From: Enterococcus caccae ATCC BAA-1240
Lineage (GTDB): Bacteria > Bacillota > Bacilli > Lactobacillales > Enterococcaceae
Direction of reading: 5' to 3'
Length of the DNA stretch: 64,000 nt
Assembly (NCBI RefSeq): GCF_000407145.1
Contig: NZ_KE136473.1
Span: forward strand, 497,827-561,826
In this document: positions 9,372 through 18,371 of the stretch, in pieces
Layout of the letters: every line of letters starts with the position of its first letter
Numbering within the stretch: position 1 is the stretch's first letter
Translations under genes and position numbers: made by a program
The notes under the pieces: model-generated
Database searches by the model: none
The model's input: only the letters and a program-made list of their open reading frames with translations
Told to the model about the DNA's origin: nothing

Positions 9372-10646
9372 GTGATCGAAAGTCTATTTGACTATATAAA
9401 AAGTATATCTGATATTGTTGGAGATAATGAAAAGATGTTTGTCTATAGAGGTGAGAATAAAGAATACCCTATTCCATGTGTTCCAAATATTTTTAGAGAA
9501 AGCCGAAGACTTGAATACATAAATTTCGAAAAAAATATTATTCATAAGATTAGATCCGAAGGATTTGATAACGAAACATCATACTTGTTGACTGCAATTG
9601 AAGCGCAACACGGAGGATTTCCTAGTAGATTATTGGATGTATCTTTTAATTCATTAATTGCACTCCATTTTGCTGTTACTCCATTTTACAATGAAAAAGA
9701 AGATGTTTATGATCGTCAAGATGGGAAAGTATATGTAATTGAAGCAAATAATTTATATTCCCCATCATCATTGGAAATAGAGGAACTGTATTCCAATGAA
9801 CTATTGAATAATCATTCCTTTAAAAATGAGTTTCCACTATTTTCTTATAGTTATAAAATGCTAGATTATCACACCAAAAATTCCAGAATTAAAGCGCAAC
9901 AAGGCGGATTTATTATGTTCTATGGGAATGAATTTAGACCATTACCAAAATCTGTTGTTAATGAGTTGACAATTCCATGTTTAAGTAAAAAAAGAATTCG
10001 TATTGAATTGGAAAAGCTATTTGGTATTTCGAATGCTTTTGTTTATCCTGAGATGAATAATGTGGCTAACAGATTTGTAAATACTTTAGAAAAATACTCA
10101 CAGACAGGGTTATCCGACAAAGGTGATTTGAATAATATATTAGAGTCATTCTATCAAAATATTGATTATTGTACTAAAAAAATTGTTTATGAATATAATA
10201 AATATAAAGGACATCTAAATAGATTATCAGTTTATAAAGAAGAAAATAATATCAAGGGAATGACGAAATATTGCAAACAAAATAACATTTTAATTAATTT
10301 TGTTGATCTAAAAAAAGATGGGTCTCCCAAGAATAAAACCAAATTTTATAAAATTTGGGAAAAAGAAATATCAAGATCTCTTAAAAATGATACGATCATT
10401 CCAGAAGTTATTGCTCTAGAAAGATATCTTATTGAAGTGACAATGGACATAAATTTATCCAAACGATATTTAGTTGATGAGAATAAAAATAAACCTTTTG
10501 ATGAAAAATATTTTGATGCTAAAGTAAGTAAATTTTTTGAAATGCTGTTATGCAATCAGTATGAAATACTATCGCTAGTCTTGGGAAACATTGATATTGA
10601 ATTAATGGATTGGACAAATATTTTTAAAGAATATGGAGATGTATAA
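9372..10646 (+). CDS. FRG domain-containing protein
   Basis: A 424-residue protein starting at GTG with GAGGAG 7 nt upstream. The N-terminal FRG domain is visible: the YRGE motif at residues 25-28, FRES near 41, and the hallmark EAQHGGFPSRLLDVSFNSLI at 77-96 followed by ALHFAV. The C-terminal half is lysine/asparagine-rich and matches nothing I recognise. No signal peptide or membrane segment is seen, so it is probably cytoplasmic. FRG domains occur in many uncharacterised proteins, often in defence or mobile contexts; the biochemical role is not settled. Its stop overlaps the start of the AIPR gene (TAATG), so the two form a coupled pair. Base composition is clearly more AT-rich than eno, a sign of acquisition. 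Confidence 0.85.
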   Translation: MIESLFDYIKSISDIVGDNEKMFVYRGENKEYPIPCVPNIFRESRRLEYINFEKNIIHKIRSEGFDNETSYLLTAIEAQHGGFPSRLLDVSFNSLIALHFAVTPFYNEKEDVYDRQDGKVYVIEANNLYSPSSLEIEELYSNELLNNHSFKNEFPLFSYSYKMLDYHTKNSRIKAQQGGFIMFYGNEFRPLPKSVVNELTIPCLSKKRIRIELEKLFGISNAFVYPEMNNVANRFVNTLEKYSQTGLSDKGDLNNILESFYQNIDYCTKKIVYEYNKYKGHLNRLSVYKEENNIKGMTKYCKQNNILINFVDLKKDGSPKNKTKFYKIWEKEISRSLKNDTIIPEVIALERYLIEVTMDINLSKRYLVDENKNKPFDEKYFDAKVSKFFEMLLCNQYEILSLVLGNIDIELMDWTNIFKEYGDV

Positions 10647-12412
10647 TGGAAAAGTTAGCGTTTGACATAGAAAGTTCTGTGAAAAATATTATGGAAATAG
10701 CTGGTTATGATGAATCATCTATAGAATTATCTACATGTATTAAAAGAGAGATAATCAAACTTAGTTCACCAGATGAATTTATGGTTATATCAAATCAAGA
10801 TTTTGACTTTGATACTACGGTTGAGCTTGAAGAGAAAAGAAAGGAAAGTGAGCCTCCTCTTTATGTATTTTGTATTAGTAAAAAAGAAATATGTTATACA
10901 AATTCTACTGATATCATAAAAGAAATTGCATCTAAGGTAGAAAAAAATCATGGAGATGTTTATGTACATTTTCTGTTTGATTCAATTGAGAAAAGAATTG
11001 GATCAAGTACATCTGATCAGATAACAAAAGATAGTATTCAGAAGAAACTTAAAGAACGATCAATTTCATTAAATAAAGTAAATCTCTCCTTATCGTATGG
11101 AACTATTAAGAAAGGTAATTTACACACGCAAGATTCTGAGAAAAAAGAATATAAGATACAGGTTTTGAGTAGGATTGGAATCAAAGCTAAAGCTTTGGAA
11201 ACTCCTAAAACTATGGGACATGTTTTTACCGCAAGTCTTTATGATCTTGTAATGTTGTATAACGACAAGGAATCTGATCTATTTTCAAAAAACTTGAGAC
11301 TAGGTATTAAGGATGAGCTAGATGTAGATAGTTCAATCAATAATACGCTGAAAAAAAATCCGACAGAATTTTGGTATTTAAATAATGGAGTAACTATTTT
11401 AATTGAAAAAGGGAATTTGTTTTTGGATAAACCCAATTCAATTATTCTTAAGGATGCACTAGATAGAAAGACTGAGATAACAGTAATTAACGGTGCTCAG
11501 ACACTAAATGCAGCTGCAAATTTCTTTTTTTCCAGTGTAGTGGAAGATAAAAATAAAGAAGAAGCTAAAAATAAAGCATTTGTTATGTTAAAAATAATTT
11601 CTTTATCAAGTGAATCTAGCGATAGCGAACAGGCGGATAGGATTTCAATCTCACTTAATAGACAGAAACCAATCGTGATAGATGATATAGCATATACAAT
11701 GGATATAATTAGTAAAATTAATGGTTTGCACGATAAAGTGAAAAATTTACCAGAAGAACATTCAGAACTTGATCCATTCGTTTTTTCAATAGTTAGAAGA
11801 GGTGAACTTTCTGCTGTTACTCAAAGAACATACAATTTAAAAGTGTTACCAAGAATACTGTATTCTATTTTATTGGATAAACCTGGCACGGCTAGATCTG
11901 GTGCTATAAAAAGTATTCTGAAAGTAGATGTGGATAATAAGAAATTTGAAGAGACTGGCCTCTTCCCAGAATTAAGTGAAGGAAATGAAGAGGAAGATTT
12001 TAAAAATTACTACCAAGCAGTTAACTTCGCTATGGCATTATTTGATGAAATAACTGAAATATCTAAAAATCTATCTTTAGGTGAACATGAAACTAATGAG
12101 TCAAGTATAGATAAATATGGTAAGTATCTGATTATCTATATTATAATTAATGTATTGAACTCTCGAAAAGAAGCGAAGCCAGAAGAAAGCATAGATTACT
12201 CTAAATGGACTTATAAAGTAGAAGATGTAAAAAAAATGATTACTAATGAGTCTTATTGCAAGTTATTAGAAGTGTTAGCATCTGATTGGGATAAGCTATT
12301 AGACAATGATGAACAAAAGTGGGATTCTAATGCATTTAAAAAGAATAAAGAAATTATTAATTTACTAAAAGAAGTATATAGTAAAGTAGAAAATATTTTA
12401 GATGTAAAGTGA
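10646..12412 (+). CDS. AIPR family protein (abortive infection phage resistance)
   Basis: A 588-residue cytoplasmic protein. The AIPR hallmarks are present: FWYLNNGVTILI at residues 242-253, then VINGAQTLNAA at 280-290, and later ISISLNRQKPIVIDD. The family (Pfam AIPR) includes lactococcal abortive-infection proteins. The molecular target is not established. The gene starts inside the stop codon of the FRG gene and is followed by a hairpin terminator, so the cassette has just two genes. Codon use and AT richness match the FRG gene and not the neighbouring glycolytic genes. Role in phage defence is inferred from family and pairing. Confidence 0.85.
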   Translation: MEKLAFDIESSVKNIMEIAGYDESSIELSTCIKREIIKLSSPDEFMVISNQDFDFDTTVELEEKRKESEPPLYVFCISKKEICYTNSTDIIKEIASKVEKNHGDVYVHFLFDSIEKRIGSSTSDQITKDSIQKKLKERSISLNKVNLSLSYGTIKKGNLHTQDSEKKEYKIQVLSRIGIKAKALETPKTMGHVFTASLYDLVMLYNDKESDLFSKNLRLGIKDELDVDSSINNTLKKNPTEFWYLNNGVTILIEKGNLFLDKPNSIILKDALDRKTEITVINGAQTLNAAANFFFSSVVEDKNKEEAKNKAFVMLKIISLSSESSDSEQADRISISLNRQKPIVIDDIAYTMDIISKINGLHDKVKNLPEEHSELDPFVFSIVRRGELSAVTQRTYNLKVLPRILYSILLDKPGTARSGAIKSILKVDVDNKKFEETGLFPELSEGNEEEDFKNYYQAVNFAMALFDEITEISKNLSLGEHETNESSIDKYGKYLIIYIIINVLNSRKEAKPEESIDYSKWTYKVEDVKKMITNESYCKLLEVLASDWDKLLDNDEQKWDSNAFKKNKEIINLLKEVYSKVENILDVK

Positions 12413-12520
12413 TGTATTTTTTACTTTTGCAAAGTACTATAGTGAGATTATTTAATAGTAAAATCTAAATTAAATAAATGGTTGTAGAACTCCTCTTCTC
12501 AAAGTAGTAGGAGATAATTA

Positions 12521-12546
12521 TTAGAAAGTTAGTACTAATTTTCTAA
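12521..12546. other. 26-bp near-perfect palindrome after the AIPR gene
   Basis: TTAGAAAGTTAG and its near-complement meet at AGTACT; only one pair is a G-T mismatch over 26 bp. It lies just before the cassette terminator. It could be an extended terminator stem or a protein binding site. Confidence 0.45.
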
Positions 12547-12547
12547 T

Positions 12548-12584
12548 GAAATAGTTTTTCTTTGATTCAAACTATTTCTTTTAT
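12548..12584 (+). terminator. Terminator of the FRG-AIPR cassette
   Basis: GAAATAGTTT and AAACTATTTC pair perfectly around an 11-nt loop and are followed by TTTTATTA. Confidence 0.7.
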
Positions 12585-12701
12585 TATATTTAGCAGAATC
12601 TATTCAAAAGTTAAGTAAACGAATGGTAAAATGCATATGTTTTCTTTTAAGATGATTTATTTGTTATACTAAAATTAATGAAATGAAAGGAGGGAAATTT
12701 C

Positions 12702-13409
12702 ATGAAAACAAGAGCTGAATTAAAAAATGAAGCGAAAGACGTTTTACGTGGACGTTGGAAAGACAGTGTATTGATGTGTTTGGTACCAACATTGATTTCC
12801 ATTGCAATTGGACTACTTGTATTTTTTCTACTATTATTACCAACTATTACTTTTGTTCAAAATAACCCTGATTTTGTAAGTGGTACTACAAGCTATGAAG
12901 GGAGTTCTGGCAGTGGCGGAAGTGGCTTCTTTGGTGGTGTTATAGGTGCGTTATTTAGTGCTGGGATTTCTTGGACATTCCTTGATCTTTTAAGAGGAAA
13001 AAGACAAGAAATCAACCCCTTTTCAGATGCATTCCGCGGTTTTGCTGGACCTGTGATTTTAGGCGTGATTTGTATTAGTTTATTAACACTTGTCTTTGTT
13101 ACGCTATGGTCATTACTATTGATTATCCCAGGAATTATCAAAGGTTATTCTTATTCACAAGCATATTTTGTTTATTATGATGGTTATGAAGAAACTGGTG
13201 TACGTCCAGGCTTTTTAGACTCGATCACTCGCAGCAGAAAGCTTATGAATGGCTATAAAGGTCAATTATTTTTATTAGATCTAAGCTTTATCGGTTGGCA
13301 TATCTTAGCGATGTTAACGTTAGGAATCGGTTATCTATGGTTAACACCATACATTACTGCCACAAAAGCTGCATTCTATGACAATTTACCGAAAACGATA
13401 ACTGCTTAA
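12702..13409 (+). CDS. DUF975 family membrane protein
   Basis: A 235-residue integral membrane protein starting MKTRAELKNEAKDVLRGRWK, the typical DUF975 N-terminus. There are about five hydrophobic segments. A Ser/Gly-rich stretch (GSSGSGGSGFFGG) links the first and second. The family motif near residues 165-190 (ITRSRKLMNGYKGQLF) is present. Function is unknown. AAAGGAGGG precedes the ATG, and an extended -10 (TGTTATACT, to 12670) lies upstream. A strong terminator follows. A larger paralogue lies at 61570. Confidence 0.9.
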   Translation: MKTRAELKNEAKDVLRGRWKDSVLMCLVPTLISIAIGLLVFFLLLLPTITFVQNNPDFVSGTTSYEGSSGSGGSGFFGGVIGALFSAGISWTFLDLLRGKRQEINPFSDAFRGFAGPVILGVICISLLTLVFVTLWSLLLIIPGIIKGYSYSQAYFVYYDGYEETGVRPGFLDSITRSRKLMNGYKGQLFLLDLSFIGWHILAMLTLGIGYLWLTPYITATKAAFYDNLPKTITA

Positions 13410-13415
13410 AAAATC

Positions 13416-13461
13416 AAAAGCCCGAAACAAAACGGATTGTTCGTTTTGTTTCGGGCTTTTT
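13416..13461. terminator. Strong bidirectional terminator
   Basis: AAAAGCCCGAAACAAAACG pairs completely with CGTTTTGTTTCGGGCTTTT around GATTGTT. Confidence 0.92.
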
Positions 13462-13610
13462 AATCTGACTAATTATTTAAGTAAAATGATGAGCGAATTG
13501 AATTGTTTATAATTTGTTTATTTTCTTGTTAGCATCTGTTTACATTGGCTCTTTATAATAAAGGTAAGCAATAAGAAGATTTACCTAATTATAGGAGGGA
13601 GCAAAAAATC

Positions 13611-14570
13611 ATGAACAATAAGAAAATCATCGTAGGTGTTTCAAGTTTAGTTTTACTATTAGCAGGTTGCAGTGTTGGAACACAAGAGTCTCTAGGCGCA
13701 AAAGGAAGTAGCCAACCGCAAACAGAACAATCAAAAAATAGTCCGAACAAAAATAAAGGGGACAAATTAACTAAAACTTTAGGTAAAACCGATTGGCAAG
13801 GCACAAAAGTTTACGACAAAGACAACAATGATTTAACAGCAGAAAATGCCAATTTTATTGGCTTAGCAAAATATGATGCTGAAACAGGACGCTATGAGTT
13901 TTTCGATGCTAAAACAGGAGAGAGCCGTGGCGATCGCGGCACATTTTTCATTACAAATGATGGAACAAAACGGATTTTGATTTCTGAAACGATGAATTAT
14001 CAAGCGGTTGTCGGTTTGACTGAGCTGACTAATAAAAAATTCACCTACACAAGAAAAGGCAAAGACAAAGCTGGAAATGAAGTAGATGTATTTGTTGAAC
14101 ATATCCCGTATAATAAGACTAAGTTAGCTTTTACAGAGAAAGAAAAACCATTGGATACAACAACAGGTAAAATCGAGACGAAGAAACCTGGTGCTGAAAT
14201 CTTAGGACAAACCTTATGGAACGGCACAAAAGTATTAGATGAAGCTGGCAATGATGTAACGGAGTTTAATAAAAACTTTATCAGTTTAGCTAAATTTGCG
14301 GCTGATACAAATAAATATGAATTTTTCAACTTAGAAACAGGCGTTAGCCGTGGTGATTTTGGTTACTTTGATGTATTGAATCATAATAAAATCCGAGCGC
14401 ATGTATCAATTGGTCAAAATAAATACGGGGCAGCGTTAGAATTAACCGAGCTGAATAACAAAAAATTTACGTACAAACGCATGGGGAAAGATCAAGCGGG
14501 CAATGATATCACAGTATTTGTAGAACACGAACCTTATACTGGTGACTTTAAACCTGAATTCAGTTTCTAA
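13611..14570 (+). CDS. DUF4822 domain lipoprotein with two tandem domains
   Basis: A 319-residue lipoprotein. The signal peptide ends in the lipobox LLLAGC, so Cys21 or so would be lipidated at the outer membrane face. Two homologous DUF4822 domains follow (about residues 55-170 and 190-310), each with the pattern LGxTxWxGTKVxDxxxxD, then KYxFF and KKFTYxRxGKDxAGN. The lysine/serine-rich linker after the lipobox is typical. Function is unknown. It heads an apparent operon with a sensor kinase, response regulator and FMN-binding lipoprotein, so it may belong to a cell-envelope sensing system. AGGAGG lies 9 nt before the ATG. Confidence 0.88.
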   Translation: MNNKKIIVGVSSLVLLLAGCSVGTQESLGAKGSSQPQTEQSKNSPNKNKGDKLTKTLGKTDWQGTKVYDKDNNDLTAENANFIGLAKYDAETGRYEFFDAKTGESRGDRGTFFITNDGTKRILISETMNYQAVVGLTELTNKKFTYTRKGKDKAGNEVDVFVEHIPYNKTKLAFTEKEKPLDTTTGKIETKKPGAEILGQTLWNGTKVLDEAGNDVTEFNKNFISLAKFAADTNKYEFFNLETGVSRGDFGYFDVLNHNKIRAHVSIGQNKYGAALELTELNNKKFTYKRMGKDQAGNDITVFVEHEPYTGDFKPEFSF

Positions 14571-14625
14571 GCTGTTCTGACTAAACGCAATTGATCCCCT
14601 AATAAATGAACCAAAGGAGAACGAA

Positions 14626-16089
14626 ATGACAATAAAAAAACGATTTCTCATTTCATATATTGGGGGCATTGCGATTGCGTGCCTTTCGCTTTTTTCAATC
14701 ATTTGTATAGTGTTTTATGTGACAACAGGAAGAATTCCTAGTCCGAGTACTTTATATAAAACCTTTACAGAGCAACGCTCGTTGAGTCCAGAAGAAGAGT
14801 TAGCCTATATCAAATTACGTGGAATAGCGAAAACTGATCCAGATCAGTTACTTGGACCACAGGAAGAATTAAAGAAAACCATCAGTCAATTTGAAAGTGA
14901 ATCTCTAGGTGTTGTTGTACGCAAACAAGAAAATATTGCCTATTATTCACAAGATTTGGTAGAGAAATCATTGATCGTTCATTTTCCTAAATTCGATGAC
15001 AATAATCTTGAAACAAAAGGCACCATCGATAATGCAGGTCGTTTGTATCGCTATATGAAATTTGATTTTTATTTTAGTGATCAAGTACCAGGCAGTCTAT
15101 TGGTCTTGAAAAAAGAAAATAATTTTTTAGAGTTTATGACAAAATGGGGCGTATTAGTTATTGTAACGATTTTACTTGTGGCACTTAGCGGCTTACTTTT
15201 TCTCAATCATTTATTGAAAAAAACGATTATTAGTCCTTTAGAAAACCTAGGTGTAGGAATGTCTGCGATAAGCAATGGTCAATTAGAAGTGTCGATGACA
15301 AAACCTGTTAAACAAACAGCAATGGAAGTAAAGCAGTTGACGGATGATTTTGAAAAAATGCGGGAAGCGTTGATCTACTCAACTGAAGAACAAGCAAAAC
15401 TTGAAAATAACCGTAAAGAACTAGTTGCAAGCATTTCTCATGATCTAAAAACGCCGATCACTTCAATTATTGGCTACGTTGAAGGCTTACTGGATGGAGT
15501 AGCTGACTCTCCTGAGAAACAGGATAAATATCTGCAAACGATCCATACAAAAGCTATTTCATTGAATGAGTTGATCGAAGAACTATTTTTATATTCTAAA
15601 TTAGATGCAGCAGCTATTCCTTTTCACTTTGAACGAATCAATATCAATGAATTCTTGAAACATATCATTGAAGAATTTCAGTTGCAAGATAACCAAGTTT
15701 CGTTCCAATTATCTAATCAGCAAACGAACGCAAGTTATGTTTTAGCAGATCGAATGCAGTTAAACCGAGTTTTTATCAATTTAATCGAAAATAGTCTAAA
15801 ATTTAAAGCAATGAACCGCCCACTTTTGATTGAAATCGGCATCTCTGAAAGTGCTGGAATAGTGAAAGTCAGCGTATCTGACAACGGACAAGGGATCTCG
15901 GCGGAACAATTACCGTTTGTTTTTGATCATTTTTATCGGGGCGAAGAAGCGCGGCCAACAAATACTGGCGGTAGTGGCTTAGGCCTTGCCATCGTCAAGC
16001 AAATTATCGATATGCATGACGGTCAAGTCGAGATTGAAAGTCAATTACATCATGGAACGACTGTCACGATTATATTAAAAAAAGCCTGA
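14626..16089 (+). CDS. Two-component sensor histidine kinase, HAMP-containing
   Basis: A 487-residue membrane kinase. Membrane segments span about residues 9-33 and 174-194 with an extracytoplasmic sensor region of about 140 residues between them. A HAMP linker follows (200-250). The HisKA motif ASISHDLKTPITSIIGY carries the phospho-acceptor H272. The ATPase domain has the N box (INLIENSLKF), G1 (DNGQGI) and G2 (GSGLGLAIVKQI) motifs. AAAGGAG precedes the ATG. It precedes its response regulator by 13 bp, an order less common than regulator first. The signal is unknown; both flanking genes encode lipoproteins. Confidence 0.94.
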   Translation: MTIKKRFLISYIGGIAIACLSLFSIICIVFYVTTGRIPSPSTLYKTFTEQRSLSPEEELAYIKLRGIAKTDPDQLLGPQEELKKTISQFESESLGVVVRKQENIAYYSQDLVEKSLIVHFPKFDDNNLETKGTIDNAGRLYRYMKFDFYFSDQVPGSLLVLKKENNFLEFMTKWGVLVIVTILLVALSGLLFLNHLLKKTIISPLENLGVGMSAISNGQLEVSMTKPVKQTAMEVKQLTDDFEKMREALIYSTEEQAKLENNRKELVASISHDLKTPITSIIGYVEGLLDGVADSPEKQDKYLQTIHTKAISLNELIEELFLYSKLDAAAIPFHFERININEFLKHIIEEFQLQDNQVSFQLSNQQTNASYVLADRMQLNRVFINLIENSLKFKAMNRPLLIEIGISESAGIVKVSVSDNGQGISAEQLPFVFDHFYRGEEARPTNTGGSGLGLAIVKQIIDMHDGQVEIESQLHHGTTVTIILKKA

Positions 16090-16102
16090 GGAGGACAGCC
16101 AA

Positions 16103-16804
16103 ATGTCAAACGAAGTATCACGCGTTTTATTGATCGAAGATGATGCAAGTATTGCAGAATTACAAAAGGATTATTTAGAAATCAATCATATAGAAGCAGA
16201 GATCGCAAGCGATGGATTGGTTGGGCTAAATCGGGCATTAAATGAATCCTTTGATTTGATCGTGATTGATATCATGTTGCCGTCAATGGATGGCTTTGAG
16301 ATTTGCCGTCGTATTAGAGAAAAGAAAAATATTCCACTGATGATCGTTTCAGCTAAAAAAGAAGATATCGATAAAGTCAGAGGCCTAGGGCTGGGTGCGG
16401 ATGATTATATGACCAAACCCTTTAGTCCGAGTGAATTAGTTGCTCGGGTCCAAGCACATATTAAACGTTATCAGTTATTGACTAGAACAGATCAAGTGAA
16501 CGACACGATAGAAATTGGTCAAATTAGGATCGATAAAAGTGCCCGTAGAGTATTTGTGTTAGGGGAAGAAATCATTTTTACAACGAAAGAATTTGATTTA
16601 CTCCTATTTTTCATGGAACATCCAAATCGAGTTTGGATGAAAGAGCAATTATTTCGTCAAGTTTGGGATATGGATGATCTTGATAGTGATATCTATACGG
16701 TCGTTGTTCATGTTGGGCGCATCAGAGAAAAGCTCAAAAAAGGCAAATTATCAGAAATTCCAATAGAAACAATTTGGGGTAGCGGTTATCGCTTCAATAC
16801 CTAG
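16103..16804 (+). CDS. OmpR/PhoB-type response regulator
   Basis: A 233-residue regulator. The receiver domain has acidic pocket EDD (12-14), phospho-acceptor D56 in VIDIMLPSMDGF, and the conserved Lys in MTKPFSP. The C-terminal winged helix (Trans_reg_C, about residues 135-232) ends TIWGSGYRFNT, a typical ending. AGGAGG lies 8 nt upstream. It sits 13 bp after the kinase gene and 24 bp before a lipoprotein gene, so all are co-transcribed and the lipoproteins are plausible targets or partners. Confidence 0.95.
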   Translation: MSNEVSRVLLIEDDASIAELQKDYLEINHIEAEIASDGLVGLNRALNESFDLIVIDIMLPSMDGFEICRRIREKKNIPLMIVSAKKEDIDKVRGLGLGADDYMTKPFSPSELVARVQAHIKRYQLLTRTDQVNDTIEIGQIRIDKSARRVFVLGEEIIFTTKEFDLLLFFMEHPNRVWMKEQLFRQVWDMDDLDSDIYTVVVHVGRIREKLKKGKLSEIPIETIWGSGYRFNT

Positions 16805-16828
16805 TGAAAAATTAAAAGGAGAAAATTT

Positions 16829-17875
16829 ATGAAAAAAAGCTATCTACTTGCTGTTTTCATTTTATGTAGTATCGTAGGTCTTTCTGCCTGTAAACCAGAT
16901 CAAAGAAAAGATACAGACAAATCCAATACGCCATTAAGGGCACCGTTGGTTAACTCCTCTTCATCGGAGACCATTCCATCAAGTGAAGAGACAAAAGAAA
17001 AAGGCGTGAATGATTTATCTTTTGAGAATACTTCTTATAATTATGACGTTGTGACCGGTGCCACTCAAACAACCTTTGGCTCAAATCCAAAACCTCTTTA
17101 TACTTATGAAGAGAAACTCGAGAAAATGTTTTGGTCAAATCAGCCTCCGTTAGGCTTGATGGAAGGCAATTATTATACGAATGATGGCTATTTTGATGTT
17201 GGTAATAAAGGCATTGTTGAGATCGTTACCGATGATACGCATAAAATCATCAACGTTGAATTTAACGAATACGGAGCTGAAAATTATTATGCTTCAAAAT
17301 ATGCAGGAGCTAATAAACGTCTTTCTGATTATGCTTTCTTTCAAGCACAAAATCCAAGAACAGATACTACTTTAGTAACGGTCGTTAACGGAATCACGTT
17401 TGTAGAAAGACAAATGCGTGAGGAAAATCGGATAACAGGGAATTTTGAAACAGTCAAAGGTTCCTCAACAACTGCAAGAGAAGGGTTAATGGCGATTGCT
17501 GCTGAATTAGCAGATGAAATCAAACAACCATCAAAAACGAAATATATCGGCTATGCTGAAGATTTTGGTAATGGCTTAATCGGCAGAATACAGTTGACTG
17601 TGACGGATGGAAAAATCGACAGCGCACGTTATGATGAATATTTTGCAGATCAGCCTGAAAAAATTGTGGCGGATAATCTGAAAAAATATTATCGGCAGTC
17701 AAAGTATTTCTCTTTAGAATATAAGGAAGAAACAAACGATGATTTTGTTTCTTTTGCGGATAGTTTGACTAAAGCAATCATTGAGCAACAGAAGCTAGTG
17801 CTTGAAAACAGTGAACTCGCAAAGCATCCTTCATTTGACTCTTATCAAAAATTGATCCAGCATATTGAACTTTAA
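16829..17875 (+). CDS. FMN-binding domain lipoprotein
   Basis: A 348-residue lipoprotein with signal peptide MKKSYLLAVFILCSIVGLSAC (20 residues up to the lipobox Cys). DVVTGATQT at about residue 72 fits the flavinylation motif Dxx(S/T)GA(S/T)x(S/T) recognised by ApbE enzymes, which attach FMN to Thr. A second related stretch, ETVKGSSTT near 210, has lost the Asp and Ala, so that domain is probably not flavinylated. Related enterococcal and listerial lipoproteins act in extracellular electron transfer or as sex-pheromone precursors. Last gene of the two-component operon. The FMN role is inferred from the motif. Confidence 0.8.
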   Translation: MKKSYLLAVFILCSIVGLSACKPDQRKDTDKSNTPLRAPLVNSSSSETIPSSEETKEKGVNDLSFENTSYNYDVVTGATQTTFGSNPKPLYTYEEKLEKMFWSNQPPLGLMEGNYYTNDGYFDVGNKGIVEIVTDDTHKIINVEFNEYGAENYYASKYAGANKRLSDYAFFQAQNPRTDTTLVTVVNGITFVERQMREENRITGNFETVKGSSTTAREGLMAIAAELADEIKQPSKTKYIGYAEDFGNGLIGRIQLTVTDGKIDSARYDEYFADQPEKIVADNLKKYYRQSKYFSLEYKEETNDDFVSFADSLTKAIIEQQKLVLENSELAKHPSFDSYQKLIQHIEL

Positions 17876-17904
17876 ACAGAATCCGCTAATTTTTCGACAC
17901 ACTT

Positions 17905-17932
17905 TTGACATATTTTTATTTTATACTAAATA
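17905..17932 (+). promoter_or_regulatory. Probable promoter of the SHOCT gene
   Basis: Perfect -35 TTGACA at 17905-17910 and TAAATA at 17927-17932 with 16-nt spacing, shortly before the next start. Confidence 0.5.
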
Positions 17933-17956
17933 AAAATATGTTAGGAGCGATTATAG

Positions 17957-18244
17957 ATGGGTTATTGTTCAAGTTTTTTCAATGGAGGACGTGGCATGAT
18001 GCGAGGAGGGATGTTTGGTATGGGACTTTTTTGGTGGATCTTGATAATCATTGTGATTATTGGCGCTGTTTATTTTATGAGAAATAAAACGAATCAACAG
18101 GAAAATATAAGCAATAGAACACAACCGGAGGTACCACATCAACCAGTTCGTCCTTCAGCATTTGATGTGCTAGCTGAAGAATTCGCGAAAGGAAATCTTA
18201 CAGAAGAAGAATACTTGCATAAAAAAGAAGTGCTAAAAAAATAA
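17957..18244 (+). CDS. Small SHOCT domain membrane protein
   Basis: A 95-residue protein. The N-terminus is Gly/Met-rich (GGRGMMRGGMFGMG), then one membrane helix (about residues 24-42, WWILIIIVIIGAVYF), a polar linker, and a C-terminal SHOCT domain (AFDVLAEEFAKGNLTEEEYL). SHOCT is a short oligomerisation helix pair found on many small proteins. Start chosen for GGAG 9 nt upstream. Function unknown. Confidence 0.85.
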   Translation: MGYCSSFFNGGRGMMRGGMFGMGLFWWILIIIVIIGAVYFMRNKTNQQENISNRTQPEVPHQPVRPSAFDVLAEEFAKGNLTEEEYLHKKEVLKK

Positions 18245-18255
18245 TCGTAAAAGAG

Positions 18256-18311
18256 GGTGTGATAGAAGCATTTAGCTCCGAGAAATAAGAGGGGGTACTT
18301 CTGATCACACC
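18256..18311. repeat. Short relative of the leader-hairpin family
   Basis: GGTGTGATAGAAG pairs with CTTCTGATCACACC (one bulge). The loop contains TTTAGCTCCGAGAAATAAGA, which matches the conserved arm of the longer hairpins at 22410, 23752 and 39364. It looks like an internally deleted copy. Confidence 0.55.
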
Positions 18312-18327
18312 GTTTATTTGGATTCCT

Positions 18328-18367
18328 CAAAGCTGGGATGTGACTCGTAGAGTTATGTCTCAGCTTT
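18328..18367. terminator. Dispersed hairpin element, copy 2 (bidirectional terminator)
   Basis: AAAGCTGGGATGTGAC pairs with GTTATGTCTCAGCTTT and is followed by T-rich sequence. It lies between the convergent SHOCT and UvrA-like genes, and it shares the GTTATGTC arm with the hairpins at 2991, 61311 and 62524. Confidence 0.75.
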
Positions 18368-18371
18368 TATA

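Noticed and set aside
13611-13680. Sex-pheromone peptide from the DUF4822 lipoprotein signal
   Set aside because: The end of the signal (SLVLLLAG) is only a generic hydrophobic lipoprotein signal; resemblance to cAD1 (LFSLVLAG) is too weak.
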